From Tetradesmus obliquus (lineage: Eukaryota > Chlorophyta > Chlorophyceae > Sphaeropleales > Scenedesmaceae), in contig CP126196.1 of assembly GCA_030272155.1 (NCBI GenBank), positions 2,666,001 to 2,730,000 on the forward strand: a stretch of DNA of 64,000 nt, given 5' to 3'. The notes beneath the pieces are model-generated. The model made no database searches. It had not been told where the DNA came from and was given only the letters and a program-made list of their open reading frames with translations. The translations under genes and the position numbers were made by a program. Positions 34,807-46,394 of the stretch are shown in pieces. Each line of letters begins with the position of its first letter. The stretch's first letter is position 1.

Positions 34807-35232
34807 TGGGTCTCTGCTGCCAGCGGCGATGTACTGCAGCTGCAGCTACCGGGCTGCAAGCACACATCAAAAGCAGTTGACTTGAAGGCAATTAATCTGA
34901 CAAGCATGGCCAGTGCACACATCTCAGGTGTGGGTGTGCCCAAACTTTTTGGCTGGACATCATCAGGCAGCAGTGGGGGCCACTGTGCCTAGGTACCTGT
35001 GTGGGATGCGGGTGTATCCCGCAGGCCATGGTGTTTGCTGCAGTACATACATGTTTACTAAACATGACTATGATAGTCATTCTACTGTCGGTCGGGAAGC
35101 TGTCACCTGGTACAACTTTTAGTGATTGGCCTAGGCCTTCCAGGTGGCTTGTTGCTGGAACACGCATTCCTTGCAACCATTGGAGGCAATCCTACTGGCT
35201 AGCCACTGCTTCAGTAAAAGCCTTCCAGTCAC
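34807..35232. other. MRS2 3' flank / retrotransposon approach
   Basis: No gene supported. The stretch covers the presumed 3'UTR of the Mg channel gene and may include more of the truncated LINE copy whose recognisable coding part begins near 35233. Confidence 0.4.
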
Positions 35233-35688
35233 ATGCCAGCCTATCCGTTACAAGACAAGCAGATCCATCGCATGTTGCTCACACATAGGTACAGCAGTAA
35301 TGTTCCCAAGAGAACCATGTCAGTAATACGCAGTTTGCATTTGTCTGCACTTGCCCGGTTTCGGTTGGGAGTGCATCACCTGGAGGTGTCAAAGGGCCGA
35401 TGGCGTGGTGTGCAACGGAGTGACCGACTATGCCCCAGGTGTGTAGGGTCTCGCGTTGAAGATGAGAAGCATGTCATGTTTGAATGCTATTGGTATTATG
35501 ATATACGTGAGCGATTTAGACGCTTGTATCAGGACACTGGTGGTCCCAACAACCCTGCGTGTATGCACAGACTGATGCACCATGAGAAGCAAAGTGCAGT
35601 TGCACACCTGGTGCACTTGATTGATGAACGTCACCAGGAACCGTTATGTGATCTTATGTGCGACGATTTTCAGGATGAGATTTGGTAG
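35233..35688 (+). mobile_element. 3' fragment of a non-LTR (LINE) retrotransposon
   Basis: A 151-codon frame has the layout found at the C-terminus of LINE reverse-transcriptase polyproteins (zf-RVT-like): ALARFRLGVHHLEVSKGRW, a CPRC pair, VEDEKHVMFEC, then WYYDIRERFRRLYQ. The spacing Cys-x2-Cys ... His-x4-Cys matches that region. No reverse transcriptase or endonuclease domain is present upstream, so this is a 5'-truncated copy, which is typical for LINEs. The ~250 bases after the stop carry short repeats (GCGACCTTGTTGTAACT at about 35850 and 35875) and may be the element's 3' end. I see no poly(A) tail or target-site duplication. Confidence 0.7.
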
Positions 35689-38043
35689 TGTCTTTCCTGT
35701 CAAAAAAGGACTGGTTGAGTTTGCCGTTTTTTCTCTGCCCAATGAGCCTGTCATTGGCTCCCCAACGGGTGAGGTTACTCTTGTAACTTCCAAAATGTGA
35801 ATCCCTGTCGGAGATTCTGGGGGGGTTTGGGCGAGAGGGTTGAGGCGACCTTGTTGTAACTTGTTCGGGGTGATGCGACCTTGTTGTAACTGAGGTTCAG
35901 GGTCTCGCTGCGGCAGCGGGCTCCGCGTTGCTTCAGCCGAGCGCAGGTGGTTGAGGCTTTGTCGTGAAATCTTCAGGCGTCTGACAACGTCTGTGCTTGC
36001 TCTGCCGTGCGTGTGCTGCTGTCGTGGCTCGTCCTTCGGCATTGTGGTGCGTTCTTGGTGAGTAGCGTGCTGTTTTGGGATCCTTTAGTTGTAAATAGGG
36101 CTCTGCTCGGGGATAGCAGGCCGCTTCGGTCGTTTGTGCCTGGCTGGTGAACAGTCGATAGCTAAGTAGCAGCTGACGGGCCGCGAGCGGTGAGTGACGG
36201 CTTTGATGTGTCGCTGGTGTCGCTGTAACGTGTTGATGTGCTGCCTGCGGCTAATGCGCGGCTGTGCTTGCAGGCTGCAGCTGGGACCAAGGTATCTGGT
36301 TCGTAGGGTGAAGTGGACGACCAGCAGCGAGGTGAGGCCGTTTCTTTGCCCGAGAAGGAGTGGGGAAAGCTCAAGTGCATTCCCAACATGCTGCGGGGGA
36401 GGCAGCGGTTTCAGCGCAATGTGATATAGCAGTAAGCGTTCCGCCAGCTGCCCGGTTCCTCTTCTAGCGCTGCACACTGCTGTACACTGCGCACACTGAG
36501 AGGTGCTGACGTCAGCGCACACACTGGGCAGCTATGCATGGTGCGTGCATGTGCAGCAGCCAAACACCCAGACTGCCGCAGCACAACGCCGTCTGAATAC
36601 GAGACTGTACCACACAATGAAGATAACCAGCCAGCCGATTCTAATTCCGATCACCACAAATACACACACACTCCTTACAAGTGCCCAGCAGATGCCTGCA
36701 GCTGCAGCTGCACAGCCAGCTGGCCCTCCCCTGCTGCCTAAGCTGCCCGCACTACTTTGCTGCCGACTCTGTGTGTGCCGCGCTCGCAGCAGCTGCGGCG
36801 TGAAAAGCAAAGCACGCGCGCAGCACGGCGCCCAGCAGAAGTGCTGAAGGCGCGGCAGTGTCAAGCACCACATCAGCAAGCGGCATGCATCGCTGCACTG
36901 CGACGCTTGCATGAGGTTCATGCTGGCAGGCTTGCAGGGTACAGCAACACGCGCTGCGAGGCAAAGCATGTCCAGAGCTGAACCAAAATATGCATTTGCC
37001 TCGGCACATGTACTTAAACGACCCAAAGAACACACTGACCATGCCTAGAAGGACAGTAATGTCGTGTAACAGCATGCCTATGCGCACTAACTGCAGCATC
37101 TCACGATCTGCGCACTCATTCAGGTCATGCGTCACATGCACACGGCATGCATTGCTGCGATGCGTGCTTGGACACCTAGAGGTACGTGAATAAACATTGC
37201 AGAAAGAGCATAATCCAGAACCACAGCACTCAACAGCATAGTCACTAAGGCACGTTCCCAGCAAGCAACCAATGCAGGTCTGCAAATGGCTACATACTGC
37301 TGTAATGTGCCGCTGCGGGCTGCAGGTCAGGGATCCGTTACGCTGCAAGCATGCAATGCATACGGCTAGTGAGGAAAGCAGTCAACTCAGCTGCTAGCGC
37401 TTGGCTGGTCACATCACTACTTGATTGCACTGAGCGCAGAGCAAAGCAGGACGGTATATATGTCTATAGTACCCCGCGCCCAAGCAACACCGGGATCAGC
37501 TGTCTAATGCAGCCGCACATGGCAGAAACATAGGTTGTTGAAGGCTTCATAAAGATACAGCGGTTTTAGTGCAGCGGTACACTGATGATAGTACGAACAA
37601 CTAGGTACGCATGTATGGAGCATCCATTTCATGCATGCCACATGTTGCTTGCTGCTCTCTGCCCACCTGCACACACAACAGCAATCTGTTGGCATGCACA
37701 GCTCGAGCAGCACAACAAGCCATGGTGGCACAATGCAGTCATTGCTGACACAATCCTGCTATCAGCACATATTTAGCCCAGACATGTCACGTCATGAAAC
37801 CCCGCCAACGTGCCGGCTGCAACGCGCAAGTCAGACACACGCACCGTCAGCTACAGGCAGTTAAGATTGGTCACGCAACTCCCGACACAGCAGCAATTCA
37901 GCCACGCCACACGCCAAACATACCCCTACACACACGCACACACGACGCCAACACCCAGCGCAACACCCAAATCAACAGCAGGCCACTCCATCAGTGCTGC
38001 TGCCCACTGACAAACACAGCCACAGCCACATCCGCACACAAGG
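35689..38043. other. Intergenic region with possible LINE 3' sequence
   Basis: The first few hundred bases probably belong to the 3' part of the truncated LINE. At about 36330-36425 a short plus-strand frame reads EKEWGKLKCIPNMLRGRQRF, bounded by intron-like signals. I could not connect it to a gene. The remainder has no frame with protein-like features. It lies downstream of the minus-strand coiled-coil gene (stop at 38044), so it holds that gene's 3'UTR. Confidence 0.4.
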
Positions 38044-38765
38044 CTACTGGTCCTTGCCCTGCCGCTCATGAGCTACATGTGTGGCAATGCTGAGGCCCAG
38101 AGCTGTGCCATGTGGGCTGCAAGGAGCTGAGGCAGCCGCCCTCCCAGGCAGCCCACCACCCCTAACATCCCTAGCACTGGGGCTAACCCGGCTGCCTTGG
38201 CTGCCGATGTTGTTGCTGCTGCTGCTGCTGTTACTTACGCCGTTGCGCGGGCTAGCACCCGCTGCTGCTGCTGCTGCTGGTTTGGGGGTAGGGCTCACTG
38301 CAGCAGCTGCCAGCTCAGCAGCTGCTGCCCTAGCACTTGCTGGGCTGCGCGGGGGGCTGCCAAACAGCGACCTGCTGCAAGCCGGCTGCTCCGCAGCTGC
38401 TGCTGCTGCTGCCGGACTAACAGCGGCCTCTGCATAGCCGGCAAGCACTGCTGCTGCTGCAGGCGAGTGCTGGCTGGGTGACTGCTGATTTTCGAGCGAC
38501 TGCAGACTGCTGCGCAGTGTGGCATTGCCAGCCTGCAGCATGCGGCCCAGCTTTGCTGCCACGCCATCTCGGGCCCGCTCTGCGCGCACCTTGTCCATCT
38601 GGGAGCGCTCCAGCTGGCTCTGCAGCGTGCGCAGCTCCTGCAGCAGGCAAAAGCATGGTAGACCAACAGACACATAGAATTCAGGGGTGATGCGCCTGCA
38701 AGCTCAACAGCGCTCCAGCTGGCTCTGCAGCGTGCGCAGCTCCTGCAGCAACAGTTAGGGAGTAC

Positions 38766-38822
<57 letters not shown>

Positions 38823-39058
38823 CATGGTCATGAGGATGCAACGTCAGCAACTAAATAGCAGCAGCGAATGAATACGAGGATGCAACATTATAAGCGCTCC
38901 AGCTGGCTCTGCAGCGTGCGCAGCTCCTGCAGCAGATCAACAAACATCCGGCAGGACATGATCATGAAGATGCAACATGATTTGTGTTGAAAGGGGATGA
39001 CAAATCTGCAGCTGGCTCTGCAGCGTGCGCAGCTCCTGCAGCAACAGTTAGGGAGTAC

Positions 39059-39099
<41 letters not shown>

Positions 39100-40034
39100 G
39101 GCAAATGGTCATGAGGATGCAATGTAAGCAGTTGGATAGCAGCAGCGCATGGTTGCGAGGATGCAACAATATAAGCGCTCCAGCTGGCTCCGCAGCATGC
39201 GGAGCTCCTGCAGCGGGCAACCCGCAGCAGCCAAACACGCAGATCAACTGATGCTGTCAGCCCCGTTCACGTGTATGATGCCGTCCTGCTGTAGGTTATC
39301 CCTGCACAAAGTCGCTAGGGTGACACACCACACCAGGAGCCAGAGCAAATAACACCTTCTCGAGTAATTGAATGAGCAGGTTCTTGCTAACGCTGTGCTG
39401 ATCATGCAAGCCCTACTCACGTGCATGATGTCGTCCTGCTGTGCCACTGCGCTGGCATTGGCAGCTGCCGCCCTGCACTCAGCCTCGCCCAGCAGCAGCT
39501 CCGCCTCCTGGCACGTCATGCGCGTGCCATCAAGCTCCTGCAGATGCAAAAGTGACGCGGCAAGCAACAGATGTAACACGTCAGTGGCACACATGTACCA
39601 TACAGCACATCGTAGAGTCATGTCCTGTGCAAATGCTGACGCAGCAGCAGCTAAGTTCATGGCATGCTGCCATTAGGCAATGCGATCCGCAGCACCACCC
39701 AGCAACTCACTTGGAATTGCAAGATGCTGCTGTTTGTGCACAGGCTGCTGCTTGCGCCACAAACATACATACAGACTTGCAAAACTGTGAGGCTGCTGCC
39801 GGCGTGCCCCACCTGCTGCAGCAGCTCCTGCTGCTCGTGTGCCACTGCCAGCTGCTGCGTCAGCGCCACCACCTGTGCCTGGCGCTCCGCCAGCTCAGCC
39901 TGGTGCTGCTGCAGCGCCACCTCCAGCTTGCTCGCGATCTGTGGGGCAGCAGCAGCAGCAGCACGTTGCGCATTGAGATGACAACTCTAGGTCAGCCTGA
40001 TGCCGCTGCAGCGCACCTCCAGCTTGCTAGGGAT

Positions 40035-40076
<42 letters not shown>

Positions 40077-43000
40077 GCAGCAAGTTCAGCGATGCGACTA
40101 CAACGCCAGCTCAGCCTGGTGCTGCTGCAGCGCGTACAAGCGGCGACGTAGAAGCAGCGCATGTTTGCTGCCACAAGGTAATGCCAGGTCAGCCTGGTGC
40201 AGCTGCCGCAGCTGCAGGGCAGCCTCATTGATGCTGCTGCAACTCAGCACAGCTCAGCACACAACAGCAGCAATGGCAACATTGCACAAACTGTGTACAT
40301 AGCATGCAGCAGGCCGCCCCTCACCAGCTGCGCCTCCTGCTTCCAGCGCCGCAGCAGCGAGTCCTTGGCAGCCAGCATCTGTTCAGCATCCACCACAGAC
40401 CTGCAGCGGGCAAGCATGCAGGCGAAACGCCGGTCAGTGGGCAAGAATGAGCCATCGTGCATTGCAGACACAGCATTGCTGCCAATCCAGCGCAGGCCTT
40501 GCCGCAAAAGCGCACACAGCACAGCATATTTTCTGCGGCAAAAACACCATTTTTATCACTCCCACCACTCACTTGTCACAGGTAGCCAGCGCCCGCTCCA
40601 GCTTTTGTAAAAACGCTGCCACCTCAGCGTCCCTTTCCTGCCTCAACTCCACCAGCTGCGGCCGCACCTTACAAACAGATGCAGCATCCACTCAAAACAC
40701 CACACACCTGAACGCCGCGCAGCATCTGCTGGAGCATAAACTAAACACCCCACCATGCTGGACTCTTTATTCCAGACGCATACCACACTTCTGCTTGTCA
40801 CTCACTTGTCGCATGTTGCAAGCGCCCGCTCCAGCTTCTGCACCAGCGCGGCCACCTCAGCGTCCCTTTCTTGCCTCAACTCCACCAGCTGCTGCCGCAG
40901 CTCGCTCTCAACACGAGCCCGCGCTGCTTTGAAGGACGCCAGCTCTCCCTCTGCTGCTGCAGCTGCCTGCTGCGCCTCTGCGGAGGCTGCCGCTGCCGCT
41001 GCCGCCGCCTCCTCTGCTGCTGCCACACGCTTGGCCAGCCGCTGCAGATCACCCTGCTCGCCAAACAGCAGCAAGTGCGCAACAGCAGCTTGACTTCTAC
41101 AACCTTGTATGTACGAGAGGAGTTTGCCAGAGACAGCTGCTGTATTCAGCAGGCCAGCGGCAAGCTGCAGCCACCTCCCTGCCCAGGACATGCTGGCTGC
41201 AATGATTATGCTGGTCATAGCAACTATCAAGTGCATTGTGCAAAGAAAAGAGTCCTGTTGCTGTGGCTGCGTGCGTGCTCACCTGCAGCTGCTGCCGCTC
41301 CAGCTCCCACTCCCGCTCCGAGCGCGCCGCCGCGCGCTTGTGGCTGTCCAGCTTCTGCAGCGCATCGTCGCGTGAGCGCTCCGCGTCTGCCAGGCGCTCA
41401 GGCAGGCCTGCAAATGCAAAAGGCAGCAGCGCAGCACACGTCTGGTGACCTTCCAGCCTATCACGGTCACTTGCCCGCTCCACATGTGCCAGGCGCTCCG
41501 GCAGGCCTGTAAATGCAAAAGGCAGCAATGCAGCATAGTCAGTGTGGCTGTGCAACTTCTGCAGCATATCAACACACGCTCTTTCAGCATCTGCCAAGCG
41601 CTCCGGCAGGCCTGCAGGCAGTGCAATACAGCAGCAGCGCAGCAAGGTCGGCAGCTGCGTAGCAGCATGTTTGAGAGCTATCCTGCCTAACATAGAAGCA
41701 AGTAAACAGCGCTTACTTGACCTGCCGGCAAAGCTGTGCAGCTCCACCTCCTCCACCAGGCCTGACACCAACCAACCACTGAATGGCATTCAAAACATGT
41801 GTTGGCCAAATAAAGCGCATTGCTCACCTGACTTGCGGGCAAAGCTGCTTACCTCCACCTCCTCTGCCGTTCTGACAACCAATCTACCAATGTACCATGA
41901 CCCAGCAAAGCATAACTCATTGCTTACCTGACTTGCTGGCGAAGCTGGTCAGCTCCACCTCCTCTGCTGCCCTGACAGCAATCCTCATAAGCAAAAGGCA
42001 AGCAAACAGGCCTCACCTGACTTGCTGGCGAAGCTGGTCAGCTCCACCTCCTCTGCTGCCCTGACAGCAATCCTCATAAGCAAAAGGCAAGCAAACAGGC
42101 CTCACCTGACTTGCTGGCGAAGCTGGTCAGCTCCACCTCCTCCTTGAGCCCAGCCAGCTCAGCACGCAGTGAGGCCTTGTCACGGCTCAGCCGCTCCACA
42201 GTCAGCCGCAGCTCTGACAACTGCGGCGGCAGCAGCAGCAGCACATGCAGCACATCAGCACGTCCAAGTTGCACTGCAAGACAAGGTTCAGCGATTGTTC
42301 AGCGATTCTTCAGCGATTCTTCTGCGATACTTTGCAATAGTAGGTAAATGATGTGTACTCCCAACTTATTCTGCAGAGCCGGATACACAAGGCAAAGAGC
42401 CCTAAGCGCACACCACCCACCTTAACGCCCTGCTCCTCCTGCTGACACACAAAGCCATGAACACCAGTCTTACTGCCAGCGTACGCAAACATCAATCCCT
42501 GGAACCCACAATGACTATACCCACCTTGGCCCCCTGCTCCTCCTCTGCCCTCGCGGCCTTCATCAGCCGGCCCTCTGTTTCTGCCAGGCGGTGCCGCAGC
42601 TCACGGTAGCTCAGGCCGTCACCGCCGCCACCCGACAACTGCCGCGCCGCCTCCTGCAGTCGAGCCTGCAGCAGCAGCACAGAACAGAGCGATGAACAGC
42701 AGGCACGTTAGCCTGCAGCTATGCTGCAGCGTCTAAAGCCAGCGCTGCGGCACTATCGGCACCTAACTCCTGCTGCTAGCCTGCTGCAGCCGAGCCAGCT
42801 ACGGCAACAGCAGATCCAACAGCTTATGTCACCTGGTCCGTGATGAAAAACATGGTTCGTGATTGAACCAAACAGCTGCGCATGGCGTGCAACATGCCCA
42901 TGAAAGCAGCGCAACAGCAACACTGTCAGCAGCATGAGAACCACACCAATCACACCAGGTATCCGCAGCGCACCTGTGCGTTGGCCAGCTGCGCCTGCAG

Positions 43001-46000
43001 CGCATCTGTCTCTGTGCGTGCTGCGTCCCGCTCCAGCCGTGCCTCCTCTGCCAGCTCCATGGCCTCCTTGATGCGCATGTACACCTGGCAGCAGCAGCAG
43101 CAGCAGGCAGCAACAACCGCAGGAATTGCAGCAGCACAGGCGGCATCAGGGACGGCTCCTGACAGCCGCCACAGCAGCTTCACGAATCTATCAATAGGAG
43201 CGACGCATCAGACCGGCAAAGTTCAACAAACCTGTAGCTGTGCCTAGAGCCTACAAACTGTCCAGCATGTTGCGCCAGCTAACCAGTTGGTGTGACATTG
43301 AAAATGAGCGCTGAAACTTTTACACCACACCCACCTCTGTGTCCTTCTCCTGGTACTCTCTCAGCCGCCCCTCCACTGCGTGCAGCGCAGCCTCGCGCCA
43401 CAACGTAACATGCCGTACATGCATCCCATCGCAACACAAACCCACCTCTGTGTCTTTCTCCTGGTATTCTGTCAGCCGCCCCTCCACTGCATGCAGCGCG
43501 CCGCGCAGCCCCTCCGCCTCGCCCCGCAGCGCCTCGGCCTGGCTGGCGGCAGCCTCGGCAGCAGACCTTGCCTTGGACAGCTCACCCTACAATCAGGCAG
43601 GCAGGCAAGGCGACACAAACAGATAATTTCCAAGATGTTGAGTATGGAGAGAGGTGTTGTGGAGTGCAGTTGGTTGGCTGCATAGGGTTGGTAACACGTG
43701 TTGGTGCTGCATGGAGCTGGGGAATCGTATTAGTGCATGCAGCAACGCCTGCCCTCCTCAACTGCACAGCATTGCATGTGCAAAGCAGCAGCAGCGCAAT
43801 GCAACCCTGCAAAGGGCGCCGAAATGCAGACAAGCAGCTCAAGCAGCTACCGTAGGCCTGCACAGCCCCCACACCTGCAGCCCTGGCACCATGCGTGCGC
43901 TGGCCTGTGCTGCTGCCAGCTCCGCCTGCAGCACGTGCTGCTGCTGGCGTGCTGTGTCGGCGGCTGCGATGGCGTCTGCCGTGCGGGAGGCTTCCTCCCT
44001 CAGGCGGTCAGACACATCCTGCAATGAGAACAAGGCATTATGACTTCACCAACTTGCAAACACCATGATCAAGATCAGCTCTGTCATGTGTTCAAGATCT
44101 ATAATGCTGCATACATGCAGCAGCAGCAGGAGCAGCAGCTAGGGATGGCAGTAGTCCAAACACAAGGGCGACACGCGATCAATGCACATGCCTGTCAACA
44201 TGCAGCGCATGCAGCATCAGGCAATGCACCTAGCCACCGACTCCCCTACACTATGCTGTGCGGGGGCATGCTGGAGGCAGACAGGGACATTGAACTTGCC
44301 AAGCAGCAGTGCTGAAGTATAAAATCAAACTCACCATGATCTTGCTGCGCAGGTTGGTGCTGTCGCCTGCCGCCTTCTTGGCTTGCGCCAGTGCAGCCTC
44401 CAGCTCTGCCACGCGGCTGGTGCCATGCGCGGCAACATCGGACACAGCCACCAGCTGCAGCAAGTATACACACAATTGTACATGTCAGTCAGCAGCAGCC
44501 AGTGTGATGTGATGTGATGTGATCAGCGAGGCGGCTGGTCCAACGCGCAGCAACATCGGACACAGCCACCAGCTGCAGCAGACAGCAGCAAGCATACGCA
44601 CAGTTGCACATTTGTACATATCAGTCAGCAGCAGCCAGTGTGATGTGGCGTTGTGTGATGTGATGTGATGTGATGTGATGTGATCGGCAACGCGGCTGGT
44701 GCCATGCGCAGCAACATTAAAAACAGCCACTAGCTGCAGCGCCAGCTTCACACATGCACAGACAGCAGCAGCTCAGTCAGTAACAGCCAGTGGTATGCTT
44801 GCAGGCGGCAGTGAATGGCTTGTGCCAAGCGTGCTATTGCTCTGCCGAACAGCTGTGCTGTTGTCGTCATCGTCATCGTGCAGATCAACAGCACAGCTGA
44901 CAGTGCTGGAAGCCAGGGGAGCAGCTGGATGCTGCACTGTCGCATGCTGCGCTGCTGCAGTGCCCGTTAACTGATGTAGACACTTTAGTAGCACTCAAGC
45001 CCGGCAGCGGGTGGTGCAGCAGCGCAGCTTACACAACATATATCGAGCGCCACCGTGCCCTCCTGCTGGCTGCGCTGCTCCAGCTGCCCGGCCAGGCCCT
45101 GCAGCTGGCCACCTGCACAGCTGCCGGTTCTTGAGCGCTACTAAACTGCTACAACATCTGCTACAGCACACCATTGACTGAGCACTGCCGCGCCCACCTG
45201 CTGGTCGCGCTGCTCCAGCTGCCCAGCCAGCCGCTGCAGCTCTCCGTCCATTTCGTTCTGCTGCCGCACCAGCAGGTCGTTCTCGTGCTCCAGCAGCTCC
45301 AGCCGCTCCTGCAGGACAGCCAGAAAGCAAGCAAGCAGGCAACAAATAGATTAAGATTTGTATGTATTTCAATCAGTACAACTTGTGCTCCAGCAGCTCC
45401 AGCTGCTCCTGCAGGCAATTGACAGCCAGTGAATGACTCTGAACCTCAACATGATGCAACTAACAGCACATCTAATTGGGTGACACCGTGCTCCAACAGC
45501 TCCAGCCGCTCCTGCAGGACGGCCAGCAAGAAAGCAGGCAACAAAGAAATTCAGGTTGTATTCCAATCAGTCAAACTTGTGCTCCAGCAGCTCCAGCTGC
45601 TCCTTCAGGCGATAAACCAGCCAGTCAATGACTCTGAAACTCAAACATCACCCAACTAAACTACAGCTAATTGAGTGATACCGTGCTCCAATAGTTCTAG
45701 CCGCTCCTGCAGGACGGCCAGAAAGCAAGCAGGCAATCACACAGGCATTCACGCTAGTGTATAAAAACACACCCAGGGAACCAGCATCATGGCAGGTCAT
45801 TCACAGCACGGCAGGTTTTGCAGCCAGGGCGCATCACTCTTGCTAATACCTACATCACCCATCAAACAGCTGCATCACCCCTGCAGCTGTGCCGCACACC
45901 TGCAGCCGCGCCTTGTCGCTGCTGTCGAAGAAGCTGCCCTGCTGCAGCAGCGCGCGGCCCTCCATGCGCGCCGCCTGCTCTGCCAGGCGGTCGTGCAGCG

Positions 46001-46360
46001 ACTCGTTCTCCTCCACCAGCTGGTGCACCTGCGGGGTAAAGAGCACACATGCGCAGGGGGGGGAGGGGGAGGGGTTTAGAATTTTGCCTGTATACAGTCA
46101 GGTTTGCAAACCCAAGCAGCTGTATACCAGTGCACTCTGATGCGACTCGTTCTCCTCCACCAGCTGGTGCACCTGCGGGGCATGTAGCACACACATAGCC
46201 AGGTTGAAAAGGATATGTCACTATAAATATGCAGTCAAAGCACAGAAAAGCAAGGTGCTGTATGCCAGTGCCCCACATGCGCCTCAATCTCCTCCACCAG
46301 CTGGAGCACCTGCAGGGCATGAAGCAGGTGTACCAGCGAAGCTCACATGGAGCTACCTGG

Positions 46361-46394
<34 letters not shown>

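Noticed and set aside
36085-36522. 145-codon minus-strand frame
   Set aside because: No protein-like composition or motif; probably chance in retroelement-derived sequence.
40567-40668. Extra exon of the coiled-coil gene
   Set aside because: It duplicates the previous exon's end, has no matching acceptor, and adding it is not required for phase. Treated as an echo, though alternative use cannot be excluded.
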